Source of the DNA: Paracoccus denitrificans
GTDB taxonomy: Bacteria; Pseudomonadota; Alphaproteobacteria; Rhodobacterales; Rhodobacteraceae
DNA length: 64,000 bases
Reading direction: 5' to 3'
NCBI GenBank assembly: GCA_005768755.1
Contig: VAFL01000015.1
Span: forward strand, 14,599 to 78,598
In this document: positions 25,047-33,406 of the stretch, one piece after another
Layout: each line of letters opens with the position of its first letter
Position numbering within the stretch: the first letter of the stretch is position 1
Made by a program: the position numbers and the translations under genes
The notes under the pieces: generated by a model
What the model saw: only the letters and a program-made list of their open reading frames with translations
What the model was told of the DNA's origin: nothing
Database searches by the model: none

Positions 25047-25340
25047 GTATACATACCTTTCAGTTGGGTAGACCACTGCATGTCCGTAGGACAGAACATC
25101 GGTATATATCGGAATGATAGGTGGACACGGTTGGGATATAGGATTGGGCAGAAGTAGACAAAAGTCAGTGCAGACCCATCTACACACTCCCTCTACTCTC
25201 ACACGAGTGTGCAGCACGGCGCAGCCAGGGCAACAAGATGAAGTTGAACTGTCCTTCCACTCCTCCTACTACCACTACTGCCTACCAGCCCTGTTGTGTG
25301 CTCTTGTTGTGTGCTTTTGATGTGTGCTTTTAAAAAGGGA
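25047..25340. other. Non-coding early leader region
   Basis: No gene is seen. It holds a hairpin TGTCC-GTA-GGACA at 25081-25093, a CACACTC/GAGTGTG inverted repeat near 25184-25212, and three tandem copies of a TGTGTGCTYTT unit at about 25292-25331. It may contain an early promoter; the hairpin with a 3-nt loop is reminiscent of N4 virion-polymerase promoters, but the match is not decisive. Confidence 0.4.
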
Positions 25341-25370
25341 TGACCCCTATCCCATAAGGGACAGAGGTCA
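25332..25370 (-). terminator. Rho-independent terminator after micropeptide genes
   Basis: The hairpin TGACC…GGTCA with inner TCCC/GGGA stem is followed on the minus strand by CCC and five T. The stem overlaps the stop codon of the last micropeptide gene. Confidence 0.8.
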
Positions 25371-25463
25371 TTTGGCGAAGTAGTTCTCGTAGATCAGTTG
25401 GCCAAACAGCAGGCCGACAGCACCAAGGAAGCAGAGAGCACCGAGTTGGTATTCAAACGACAT
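25368..25463 (-). CDS. 31-aa membrane micropeptide
   Basis: MSFEYQLGALCFLGAVGLLF… is a single TM helix with a charged end (YENYFAK). The start overlaps the stop region of the preceding micropeptide by 11 bases in another frame. Function unknown. Confidence 0.55.
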   Translation of the reverse strand: MSFEYQLGALCFLGAVGLLFGQLIYENYFAK

Positions 25464-25542
25464 AGAAGTTAACTCCGAAAGCGTTGAGGGTAAGACCTAC
25501 AAGAGATCCAATCAGCAGAGCAGAGGACAGGAACGTTGGCAT
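25453..25542 (-). CDS. 29-aa membrane micropeptide
   Basis: MPTFLSSALLIGSLVGLTLN… is one hydrophobic helix. The gene overlaps the next and lies one base after the preceding stop. It is shorter than usual gene-calling cut-offs. Confidence 0.5.
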   Translation of the reverse strand: MPTFLSSALLIGSLVGLTLNAFGVNFYVV

Positions 25543-25543
25543 A

Positions 25544-25627
25544 TCAGACTCCAGATAAAGCGACGTAGAAGGCGAAGACCATCACACCTACGATCATTGC
25601 AGCGATTACCAGCGATGACTTAGACAT
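25544..25627 (-). CDS. 27-aa membrane micropeptide
   Basis: MSKSSLVIAAMIVGVMVFAF… is one TM helix with a basic N-terminus. GGAGATCATC lies upstream of the ATG. It is the first of three consecutive micropeptide genes. Confidence 0.5.
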   Translation of the reverse strand: MSKSSLVIAAMIVGVMVFAFYVALSGV

Positions 25628-25649
25628 GATGATCTCCACGGGTTAAGGG

Positions 25650-25937
25650 TTAAGCAGCTTTCTTGCCGGTAGCTTGTTGCTGTTCTTCGTCACGCTCGAC
25701 ACGGGCCAGAGCACGCTCGGAGTGAATCTCTTCAGCAGCCATGCGGCGATCTTCGATCTTGTACTGGGAACGCAGTTTCTTCAGGTCCTGAGCACGGGCC
25801 AGAGAAGTACGTTCGTTGAAGCCAGCAGCCTCTCCCTCTACGAAGGAAGCAGCTTCATTGGCAGCGTTAGCCAGTTTGTTGCCAGCCTCGAACAGGGTAG
25901 CGAACATGGCGAAGAAGTTACGGAGCATTGCGAACAT
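25650..25937 (-). CDS. Early coiled-coil protein
   Basis: The protein has 95 aa. The N-terminus is hydrophobic (MLRNFFAMFATLFEAGNKLA) and the rest is a charged coiled coil (RERTSLARAQDLKKLRSQYK-like to KKAA). It could be membrane-attached and oligomeric. No family recognised. Confidence 0.65.
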   Translation of the reverse strand: MFAMLRNFFAMFATLFEAGNKLANAANEAASFVEGEAAGFNERTSLARAQDLKKLRSQYKIEDRRMAAEEIHSERALARVERDEEQQQATGKKAA

Positions 25938-25963
25938 AGGTGTATCCTCATTGAGTAGTGAGT

Positions 25964-26027
25964 GATGGAGTCCGTTGGTGGATCGTATTTATAGAGGTGC
26001 GCACCCTCTTTACAGCAGGACTCCATC
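25964..26027. repeat. Nested inverted repeats in early leader
   Basis: A perfect 10-bp pair GATGGAGTCC (25964-25973) / GGACTCCATC (26018-26027) encloses a second stem AGAGG…CCTCT around TGCGCA (25993-26009). It lies upstream of the 95-aa gene and downstream of a micropeptide gene, and could be a terminator, RNA stabiliser or promoter hairpin. Confidence 0.5.
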
Positions 26028-26041
26028 CCATAGGCGTAGCT

Positions 26042-26131
26042 TTAGTGAGGAGACAACATTGCAATGCCGAGCAACAATGCAGTAATGCACACAGCATGGG
26101 CTACGTTAGCAACAGTGAACCAGCCTTTCAT
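26042..26131 (-). CDS. 29-aa membrane micropeptide, first early gene
   Basis: MKGWFTVANVAHAVCITALL… is one TM helix ending AMLSPH. An AGAGGTG box lies 5-6 bases before the ATG. It is the outermost leftward gene before the divergent point. Confidence 0.55.
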   Translation of the reverse strand: MKGWFTVANVAHAVCITALLLGIAMLSPH

Positions 26132-26407
26132 ACACACCTCTAGAGTCATGGACGTCAGTGTCCGCTACAACACCGTAGGTGCAGTAGTACTAGGGTGGGT
26201 GGGTATTGAGAAAAGTCGTTTGGCCGGATACCGGGGGGGGTGGGTTTCGGAATCTGTGGCTCACACCTTAAGTAATGCGTCTAGATGTCATTATCAAAAT
26301 TTCCCCTATGCGAATTTCGTACTACCTTTCCTCAACTCGACTTCCCCAAAAATTTCGCGCACAATTCCGCCTTAAGCGAAACCGATACCTACCTATATGG
26401 TGACTGA
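26132..26407. other. Divergent early/late intergenic region, likely near genome ends
   Basis: No gene is seen. It separates leftward early genes from rightward late genes and contains a G8 tract (about 26232-26239), a CACC-GTA-GGTG hairpin (26171-26181) and an AT-rich segment (26290-26360). In N4-like phages the two arms meet only at the genome ends, so the physical termini or terminal repeats are expected about here. Confidence 0.45.
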
Positions 26408-26623
26408 ATGACCGTTCACACGAGCATTACCTACACTGGTTTGAACATGCCTGACGTCAAGTCGATGCTGGCTGATCACTTCTCTTCTGATTCCTACAAC
26501 CTGAAGAAGGGTAAGGACTACGGGGTCATTGAGGTCTGCCACGGCGATATCCTGTTTGCCCCAGGCGACACGCTGCACATCAAGCGTGAGTCCATCCTGG
26601 TTGACCGGAAGCTACGGGCATGA
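26408..26623 (+). CDS. Small late-arm hypothetical protein
   Basis: The protein has 71 aa, with a beta-rich C-terminus resembling a short nucleic-acid-binding barrel (YGVIEVCHGDILFAPGDTL). Weak ribosome site. First rightward gene; the next gene starts inside its stop (ATGA). Confidence 0.6.
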   Translation: MTVHTSITYTGLNMPDVKSMLADHFSSDSYNLKKGKDYGVIEVCHGDILFAPGDTLHIKRESILVDRKLRA

Positions 26624-26868
26624 AGTTCCGTCGCCGTAGTGATGGTGCTGTAGCCGAGGCTTACATGTACACCCAAGGCAAGCCCTTACCTCATTGGCTT
26701 CACGACCGTGCAGACGTACGACTGCCTGACATTGAGAAGCCAATGCAGGTACGCATCATCACTGGACAGTGGTGGGTGGTTGGTCCTAACGAGTGGATCG
26801 TCAACCATAAGGACGGTCTGTATTTGATTGAAGACGCTGACATTGAGCAGTCTCACGACGAGGTTTAG
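26620..26868 (+). CDS. Small late-arm hypothetical protein
   Basis: The protein has 82 aa. The block MQVRIITGQWWVVGPNEWIVNHKDGLYLI resembles phage small proteins with a …V.PGDWIV…G…Y.L pattern. Similar blocks recur twice in the next gene. Confidence 0.6.
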   Translation: MKFRRRSDGAVAEAYMYTQGKPLPHWLHDRADVRLPDIEKPMQVRIITGQWWVVGPNEWIVNHKDGLYLIEDADIEQSHDEV

Positions 26869-26869
26869 T

Positions 26870-27445
26870 ATGAAGTTTGTATCAAAGCATGATGGCAAGG
26901 GACAGCTGGAAGGTTTCTACTTCGAGGGGCCGTACACTGAGTTCCCTGAATGGTTCCTTGATATGGAGAAGGAAGGAAAAGTTTCCTACTCCGCCAAGTG
27001 TGTATACCTGAAAGATCCTGCCGTGCGCGGATACCAGGCACAAGCCAAAGCTAAGGAAGGTAAGTGGGTATGTCGTTACCACAACGGCTCCCAGTTGTAT
27101 TTCTTCACTACTGAAGACCTGCGTAGTAGTTACGCTCCTGTGGGTGACGGTGTGCGGGAGGACTACGATGCCTATGTGGAAGAACAGAAGAATACAGTGG
27201 TTACGCTGATTCGTCCTGTCCGTTACTACGAGTACGTGTGGACTGGCCACTGCCACCGTGTACCTAACTGGCTTTACACTGCGATGACTGAAGGTCGAGT
27301 GCAGGTACGAGGGCGTAAACTGATGATTGGCACTCTGGAGGTTTTGCCGGGGGATTATGTGGTGATGCAGTGTCATGATGAACGGGGTGTACTCAATGCG
27401 TTCAGCCCAGATGACTATGCATTGTTCAAGGAGGGCAAACGATAA
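26870..27445 (+). CDS. Late-arm hypothetical protein, duplicated domain
   Basis: The protein has 191 aa from the ATG one base after the preceding TAG. Two halves share a pattern P-x-W-[FL]…M…G-[RK]-V…K…L…G-x-[WY]-V, and resemble the 82-aa protein upstream. Function unknown; it overlaps the terminase small subunit candidate as TAATG. Confidence 0.6.
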   Translation: MKFVSKHDGKGQLEGFYFEGPYTEFPEWFLDMEKEGKVSYSAKCVYLKDPAVRGYQAQAKAKEGKWVCRYHNGSQLYFFTTEDLRSSYAPVGDGVREDYDAYVEEQKNTVVTLIRPVRYYEYVWTGHCHRVPNWLYTAMTEGRVQVRGRKLMIGTLEVLPGDYVVMQCHDERGVLNAFSPDDYALFKEGKR

Positions 27446-28161
27446 TGGCTGTACCAAGTACTCAAGCTCAAGCCATGAGCTTTGAAGAGTTCAAGAAGGC
27501 GTTGCCTGAATCCATGAAGAAGAGTGTCAGTCCCCAGCTGGCACAAGAGATCATGGACATGATCAGTCACCCTGATCTGCATGACACGTTCCGTGAGAAC
27601 CTGATTGGTTACACGGAGGTGATGAGTAAGAACCGTACTCGCCTCAATGAGTATGTGAATGCTGTGCGGTTCTGTACCTATCGTATGATGGGGAAGAACA
27701 ATATCGAGGCTTACACCCTTGCGTTCCCTGATCGTATTGCTGACTTCGCTGCACGGAACGTTAGTGCTAAGGACATTGCTTCGTATGTGACGGCCTACCA
27801 CAAAGGTAAGCTGCCGACTGCCATTATGAAGCAGAGCTTGATCCCAAGTTGGATCTTGAACCAAGATATGTATCAGAAGGCGCTGAACGCACAGTTCGAA
27901 CTGGGGATGACTGCCACCAGCGAGAAGGTTCGGAGTGATGCTCTGAACTCTGTGTTGACTCAGCTTAAGATGCCGGAGGAAGCCAAGGTTGAACTGGACC
28001 TGGGTGCTACGGCGAACGACGCAATCAAGGCACTGCACGACTCGACTATGGCTCTGGTAGCACAACAACGTCAGGCTATTCAGGCTGGCCATGTTACTGC
28101 TGGTCAGGTAGCCGAGCAGGGTCTGGTATACACGGAGAAAGGTGATGGAAGCCTCGTATGA
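27445..28161 (+). CDS. Putative terminase small subunit (N4 gp69 type)
   Basis: The protein has 238 aa, almost all helical. It directly precedes and overlaps the large terminase gene by 17 bases, where N4 gp69 lies. Segments such as RNVSAKDIASYVTAYHKGKLP could form a helix-turn-helix for cos/pac recognition. The call rests on position and overall pattern, not a motif. Confidence 0.55.
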   Translation: MAVPSTQAQAMSFEEFKKALPESMKKSVSPQLAQEIMDMISHPDLHDTFRENLIGYTEVMSKNRTRLNEYVNAVRFCTYRMMGKNNIEAYTLAFPDRIADFAARNVSAKDIASYVTAYHKGKLPTAIMKQSLIPSWILNQDMYQKALNAQFELGMTATSEKVRSDALNSVLTQLKMPEEAKVELDLGATANDAIKALHDSTMALVAQQRQAIQAGHVTAGQVAEQGLVYTEKGDGSLV

Positions 28162-29791
28162 AGAGATCACTCCCAAGACGGTAGAGGAGTGGCTCAATGG
28201 TGTAGACCTGCGTGATGATCCGAACTATGTGCCCAGTGAATGGGCACTTATGTTTGTTGCGTTCATCAAGCTGGTGAATGGTGGTGAGGGGGAAGAGAAC
28301 AAGACTCCGACCCTGCACCTGAAGATGCTGGATAACGCCTGTAAGTTCGGGCACAAGGATCACCCTCGCCTGGCGAACATGGTGTTCCGTGGTGCTGCTA
28401 AGACGACTGTGCTTGGTGAGTACCTGTTCCTGTACATTGCTGTGTATGGAAACATCCCAGGCTTTGGTGATATCAACCTTGCGCTGTATGTGTCGGACTC
28501 TATTGAGAACGGCGTGAAGAACATGCGTAAGAACTTGGAGTACCGCTGGGAGAACAGTGAGTTCTTGCAGAAGTATCTGCCGAAGAAGACTGCTGGTGGT
28601 AAGACCGGGACCAACTTCACTGACCTGCGCTGGGAGTTCGTGAACATCCAGGGTAAGAAGTTCATTGTGAAGGGATACGGGGCCAAGACCGGTGTTCGTG
28701 GTGCTAAGGAGATGGGCACTCGTCCACAGCTGGCAGTACTCGATGACTTGGTAAGTGACGAAGACGCACGGTCAGAGACTGTGATTGCAACCATTGAGGC
28801 TACTGTGAACAAGGCAGTAGAACATGCCTTGCATCCTAAGAAGTCTCTGGTCATCTGGTCTGGTACGCCGTTCAACGCGAAAGATCCGTTGTACAAAGCA
28901 GTTGAGTCTGGTGCTTGGGTAGTCAACGTGTACCCAGTGTGCGAACAGTTCCCTTGTACCGAGGAAGAGTTCGTTGGTGCGTGGCCTGACCGCTTCACAT
29001 ACAAGACAGTGAAGGAGAAGTACGAGCATGCCCTGAAGCAAGGGAAGCCAGAGGACTTCAACCAAGAGCTGATGCTTCGAATCATGTCGGATGATGAACG
29101 ACTGGTTCAGGAATCTGATATCCAGTGGTACAGCCGCAAGCTGGTACGGGATAACAAGACTTCGTTCAACTTCTACATCACCACTGACTTTGCTACATCT
29201 GCCAAAGCAGCAGCTGACTACAGCGTTATCAGTGTGTGGGCCTACAACAACAACGGCGACTGGTACTGGGTAGATGGTATCGTGCAGCGCCAGGACATGG
29301 GCCGTAACGTAGACGACCTGTTCCACTTAGTGTCTCGTTGGAAACCAATGAGTGTGGGCATCGAGGTCAGTGGCCAGCAAGCTGGTTACATCCAGTGGCT
29401 TCAGTCGGAGATGATCCGACGCAACGTGTACTTCAACTTCGCCAGTGATAACAACAGCAACAACCCTGGCATCCGTCCGAACACGGACAAAATGCAGCGG
29501 TTCAACGTTGTACTGCCGCTGTTCAAGCTGAAGAAGATCTTCTTCCCGGAGGAGATGGAGTCCAACCCAATGATCCAAGAGTTCATGAGTGAGCTTCGTC
29601 TGGCTGCTGCCAGTGGTTTCCGCTCGAAGCATGACGACTGTATTGATACCATCTCCATGCTGGCTGTCATGAAGCCGTTCGCTCCCTCGGCTGATGTAGT
29701 GGTCAAGAAAGCTTCTGGTACTTCGTACTGGGATGACCAGCCGAATGAGCATGTAAACCACGGACGTAAGTCCTACCTCGGAGGCACCTAA
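28145..29791 (+). CDS. terL: Terminase large subunit (N4 gp68 type)
   Basis: The protein has 548 aa from the ATG at 28145 with a GGAGAAAGG box; a GTG one codon earlier is possible. The ATPase domain has a non-classical Walker A FRGAAKTT (81-88, Lys86) and Walker B LAVLDD (195-200). The nuclease domain opens with ITTDFATS (Asp347) and has HDDCIDTISM near the end for metal binding. It cuts and packages DNA through the portal. Genes before and after fit the N4 order. Confidence 0.92.
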   Translation: MEASYEEITPKTVEEWLNGVDLRDDPNYVPSEWALMFVAFIKLVNGGEGEENKTPTLHLKMLDNACKFGHKDHPRLANMVFRGAAKTTVLGEYLFLYIAVYGNIPGFGDINLALYVSDSIENGVKNMRKNLEYRWENSEFLQKYLPKKTAGGKTGTNFTDLRWEFVNIQGKKFIVKGYGAKTGVRGAKEMGTRPQLAVLDDLVSDEDARSETVIATIEATVNKAVEHALHPKKSLVIWSGTPFNAKDPLYKAVESGAWVVNVYPVCEQFPCTEEEFVGAWPDRFTYKTVKEKYEHALKQGKPEDFNQELMLRIMSDDERLVQESDIQWYSRKLVRDNKTSFNFYITTDFATSAKAAADYSVISVWAYNNNGDWYWVDGIVQRQDMGRNVDDLFHLVSRWKPMSVGIEVSGQQAGYIQWLQSEMIRRNVYFNFASDNNSNNPGIRPNTDKMQRFNVVLPLFKLKKIFFPEEMESNPMIQEFMSELRLAAASGFRSKHDDCIDTISMLAVMKPFAPSADVVVKKASGTSYWDDQPNEHVNHGRKSYLGGT

Positions 29792-30501
29792 TGCTGCTGC
29801 GTGATTTGATCTATTCCCTGGAAACAGGGGAGTTACAGAACCTGTCCATTGTGGACACGGAGACTGGAGTGCTCAAGCCAGAGCACTATGGCCGTATCGT
29901 TACTAGTGCCAACCTTGGTGTGACGGATCTGCACACGCGGTTCCTGATCAAGAAAGGCTCGGCAGTGGTGACACTGAAAGAAGACCAGGTGGTCTATCCA
30001 ATTCAGGACCGTTTTGTTATCCAGCCTACGCCTAAGCCAGAACAGTTCATCACTACTGGCCATGGCTTGAAGTCGTTCCTCAAGTTGCTGGAGGTGCGGA
30101 ATGACAAAGGGCATAAGCTGCCTATCAATGATGGTGATCCACGTAAAGGAATCACTACTCCTTCGTTCAACACCATGTGTGTGTCGTCGGAGTTGTGGAA
30201 AGAATACGATGTGCGCCACCTGACCATCGAGTTCCAACGGAACGGTAGCTTGATCCCGACTTGTGACCGGAGTTATGACCCGGACTGTCTGATCGTTGAT
30301 ATCGACGCTCGTTACCTGCATGCACTTAGCCTGTTCATTGCCAGTCGGTTGCATAACCCATCTGGCTTCGGCACTGGCGGTGTACATGAAGGGAACAACT
30401 ACCACGCGCTGTATCTGGAAGAGTGCGCTCGACTGAGCAACACCGGCCAGAACATTTCGGAAACCTCCTATGGTGCCAAGCACCGGCAGGGATTCCCGTA
30501 A
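29791..30501 (+). CDS. N4 gp67-like virion protein
   Basis: The protein has 236 aa and starts in the TerL stop (TAATG). N4 gp67 follows TerL at the same place and is a structural protein of similar size. No catalytic motif is seen. The C-terminus (FIASRLHNPSGFGTGGVHEG) may contact the portal or connector, which is inference. Confidence 0.65.
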   Translation: MLLRDLIYSLETGELQNLSIVDTETGVLKPEHYGRIVTSANLGVTDLHTRFLIKKGSAVVTLKEDQVVYPIQDRFVIQPTPKPEQFITTGHGLKSFLKLLEVRNDKGHKLPINDGDPRKGITTPSFNTMCVSSELWKEYDVRHLTIEFQRNGSLIPTCDRSYDPDCLIVDIDARYLHALSLFIASRLHNPSGFGTGGVHEGNNYHALYLEECARLSNTGQNISETSYGAKHRQGFP

Positions 30502-30503
30502 AT

Positions 30504-30529
30504 AAAAAAGGGGACCATTGCTGGTCCCC
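30504..30529 (-). terminator. Terminator between late genes and the inverted cassette
   Basis: GGGGACCA/TGGTCCCC with a TTGC loop and six T on the minus strand. It ends the leftward dUTPase cassette and faces the end of the gp67-like gene. Confidence 0.85.
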
Positions 30530-30549
30530 TCCACTCACCCACTCCTGGG

Positions 30550-30777
30550 TTACTGCTCTTTTGCCGTGTAGCCGTTATTGAATACGGCTTCCGGTGACCA
30601 GCTGATGTAGCCCTTGTGGTCTGGATGGTTGGCTTGACCACCATCCGTATATTCCACGAGATAGCCCTTGTCGGCTGGGTTTTCATCCTCTGGGATAGCC
30701 CATCCACGGTAGACGTTGTATTCGCCGCGCGTCATTGGTTTGGCCAGTACTTCTTTGTGGCACACATAGCGTTTCAT
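30550..30777 (-). CDS. Conserved small phage protein in dUTPase cassette
   Basis: The protein has 75 aa. The pattern MKRYVCHKEVLAKPMTRGEYN… GWAIPEDENP… GYLVEYTDGG… GYISWSP is one I associate with a widespread phage small-protein family of unknown role. Two bases separate it from the dUTPase gene. Confidence 0.65.
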   Translation of the reverse strand: MKRYVCHKEVLAKPMTRGEYNVYRGWAIPEDENPADKGYLVEYTDGGQANHPDHKGYISWSPEAVFNNGYTAKEQ

Positions 30778-30779
30778 GC

Positions 30780-31214
30780 TTATGCTCCTGTGCTGCCGAA
30801 TCCACCTTCACCACGATTGGTAGGTGGAAGTTCGTCAACCAATTCTGGATCAAACTGCGCTGCCGGTACAAGGATGTACTGGAACAGACGTTCACCCTCG
30901 GCCCAGCCAAATTCTTTCCCCTCACGCTGAGCTACCTTAACCATCCATTCACCACGGTAGTCTGCGTCAATAACACCTACAGTGTTACGCAGTTCAACAC
31001 CGTGCTTCGCGCCAGCACCCGAACGTGGCAGAATCAGCGCCACGAAACCAACTGGTACTGCGGCAGCAAAGCCAAGACCAACCAGTAAACCTTCACCAGG
31101 AACATCATGTTGATTGACCGTACCAGCAGTTGGCATGTACAGGTCGTACGCTCCGGCGAAGTCAGTTCCTCGGGTTGGTTTCTGGAAGTTGGGGTGCAGT
31201 TGTTTGAATTGCAT
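30780..31214 (-). CDS. dut: dUTPase (trimeric Dut family)
   Basis: The protein has 144 aa. Motif 2 LPRSGAGAKHGVEL (62-75), motif 3 NTVGVIDADYRGEW (77-90, catalytic Asp83) and the C-terminal glycine-rich motif RGEGGFGSTG are intact. It hydrolyses dUTP to dUMP and PPi, keeping uracil out of phage DNA and supplying dUMP. It is encoded against the late genes and its start is only 35 bases from the portal start, so the two share a tiny divergent region. Confidence 0.93.
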   Translation of the reverse strand: MQFKQLHPNFQKPTRGTDFAGAYDLYMPTAGTVNQHDVPGEGLLVGLGFAAAVPVGFVALILPRSGAGAKHGVELRNTVGVIDADYRGEWMVKVAQREGKEFGWAEGERLFQYILVPAAQFDPELVDELPPTNRGEGGFGSTGA

Positions 31215-31249
31215 TATGCTTGTCTCACTTATTTCAAAAGGAGCCAGTT

Positions 31250-33406
31250 ATGGCTGTGATGGTAGAGGTACAACAGTCGGACCAGGAGAACGGTCTTACC
31301 ACCTGGGCTAAAGAGCCGACACTCAAAGATCTTCAGAGTGACTACGAGTCTGCTCGTCAGAACCATGATAGTCAGTCTTCGCTGATTTCGGAATGGCTGG
31401 ATTACCTGTTCATCCGTGGCAAAGCCAAGATGAAGGAAGACCCTAACCGTTCCACTGTGCAGCCTGCACTGATCCGTAAGCAGGCTGAGTGGCGTTATGC
31501 CAACCTGTCCGAACCTTTCCTGTCCTCGCCTGACATGTTCAACGTCAAGCCAGTGACATGGGAAGACCGTAATGCTGCGCGTCACAACAGCATGGTACTG
31601 AATCACCAGTTCAACAACCGCATCGACAAGCAGTACTTCATTGACACCATGGTGCGTACGGCGGTGGATGAAGGCACGGCTATCGTGAAGATCGGCTGGA
31701 AGTACCGTACTGAGATGGTCAAGGAACACCAACCGGTGTACCACATCATCCCGGACCCGAGCCCTGAAGCGCAGCAAGAGATGGTGCGTATTGATGGCTT
31801 GTACAACGACAGCCCAAGCCAGTTCAATGAACTGCCTGAAGAATGGCAAACCGCATACAAGGTCTCGGTAGAGACCGGGACTATCTCTACTCCTGTCGTA
31901 AAGGACTGGGTTGAAGTAGAGGTTGAGAAGACTCGTGAGAACCGACCGACGGTTGAAGTCTGCGACTACCGCAACGTGATCATCGACCCTAGCTGTGGTG
32001 GTGATCTGGAGAACGCTCAGTTCATTATCCATCGGTTCGAAGCCAGTATGTCTGATCTCAAGGCGGACAAGCGGTACAAGAACTTGGATAAGCTGGCACC
32101 TCTGGCACAGACTATCCTGGGTGAACCGGACGCTGCCATCAAACAGGATGGCTTGCAGACTTTCGAGTTCATGGACAAAGCACGACGCAAATTCATTGTG
32201 TATGAGTACTGGGGGTTCCGTGACATTGATGGTAGTGGGATCGTTAAGCCGTTTGTCGCGGCATGGGTTGGGAACGTCAAGATCCGTATGGAGCACAACC
32301 CCTTCCCTGATCAGAAGCTTCCGTTTGTTACGATGGCTTACCTGCCAGTGCGTGGGTCTGTCTACGGTGAGTCTGATGGCTCGCTGCTGATCGATAACCA
32401 GAAGGTAGTTGGTGCTATCTCCCGAGGCATGATCGATGTAATGGCACGGAGTGCCAACGGTCAGATTGGTATTGCCAAGGGTGCGCTCGACGCCGTGGAA
32501 CTGCGTAAGTTCAACAACGGTGAGAACTACCAGTTCAACCCTGGCAACGACCCGCGTCTGGCTATCTTCATGCACAAGTTCGATGAGTTGCCTGCGTCGG
32601 CTCAGTTCATGATCGAAAGCCAGAACATGGAAGCTGAGTCGATCACTGGTGTGAAAGCATTCAGTGCGGGTATCGCAGGGCAAGCCCTGGGTGACACTGC
32701 TACCGGTATCCGTGGGGCACTGGACGCTGCATCCAAACGGGAACTTGGTTTGCTCCGTCGCCTGTCTTCGGGCATGTGCAAGATTGGCCGCAAGATCATT
32801 GCCATGAACCAGGAGTTCCTGGATGAAGTGGAAGTGGTGCGCATCACCAACGAACACTTTGTTGAAGTACGTAAGGATGACTTGGCTGGACAGTTCGACT
32901 TGGAGCTGACTATCTCGACTGCTGAGGAAGACAACGCCAAAGCACAAGAGCTGGCTTTCATCTTGCAGACTGTGGGTCCGAACACTGACCCTGAGATGAC
33001 CAAGATGATCATGGGCGACATTGCACGGCTTCGTAAGATGCCGGACATTGCACACAAGATTGAGAACTTCCAGCCTCAACCTGACCCGTATCAGCAGAAG
33101 ATCCAAGAGCTTGAGATTCTCAAGCTACAAGCTGAGATCGCTACTGAGCAAGCTCGTGCTGCAAGCTTCGGTGCACAAGCTAATCTCAATACTCAGAAGA
33201 TCAACACTGAGGGTGCGAAAGCCAACCATCTCCAAGCTGCTGCGGATATGGAAGGACTCAAGTTTGTTGAGAAAGAGTCTGGTACAGAGCATGAACGAGC
33301 AATGGATGGCTTGCGTACACAAGCTCAAGCGCAACTTGGTTTGAAGGTGGCTGAGTCTACTCTTCGGCAACAGGAAGCAAGTCAAATGGCTAAAGCCTCT
33401 TCCTAA
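31250..33406 (+). CDS. Portal protein (N4 gp59 type)
   Basis: The protein has 718 aa from the ATG at 31250 with AAAGGAG upstream. Size, position before scaffold and capsid genes, and blocks such as VCDYRNVIIDPSC, LPFVTMAYLPVRGSVYGESDG and a C-terminal Gln/Glu/Ala coiled coil (about 620-718) fit N4-like portals. The dodecameric portal forms the DNA channel and binds the terminase. Confidence 0.85.
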   Translation: MAVMVEVQQSDQENGLTTWAKEPTLKDLQSDYESARQNHDSQSSLISEWLDYLFIRGKAKMKEDPNRSTVQPALIRKQAEWRYANLSEPFLSSPDMFNVKPVTWEDRNAARHNSMVLNHQFNNRIDKQYFIDTMVRTAVDEGTAIVKIGWKYRTEMVKEHQPVYHIIPDPSPEAQQEMVRIDGLYNDSPSQFNELPEEWQTAYKVSVETGTISTPVVKDWVEVEVEKTRENRPTVEVCDYRNVIIDPSCGGDLENAQFIIHRFEASMSDLKADKRYKNLDKLAPLAQTILGEPDAAIKQDGLQTFEFMDKARRKFIVYEYWGFRDIDGSGIVKPFVAAWVGNVKIRMEHNPFPDQKLPFVTMAYLPVRGSVYGESDGSLLIDNQKVVGAISRGMIDVMARSANGQIGIAKGALDAVELRKFNNGENYQFNPGNDPRLAIFMHKFDELPASAQFMIESQNMEAESITGVKAFSAGIAGQALGDTATGIRGALDAASKRELGLLRRLSSGMCKIGRKIIAMNQEFLDEVEVVRITNEHFVEVRKDDLAGQFDLELTISTAEEDNAKAQELAFILQTVGPNTDPEMTKMIMGDIARLRKMPDIAHKIENFQPQPDPYQQKIQELEILKLQAEIATEQARAASFGAQANLNTQKINTEGAKANHLQAAADMEGLKFVEKESGTEHERAMDGLRTQAQAQLGLKVAESTLRQQEASQMAKASS

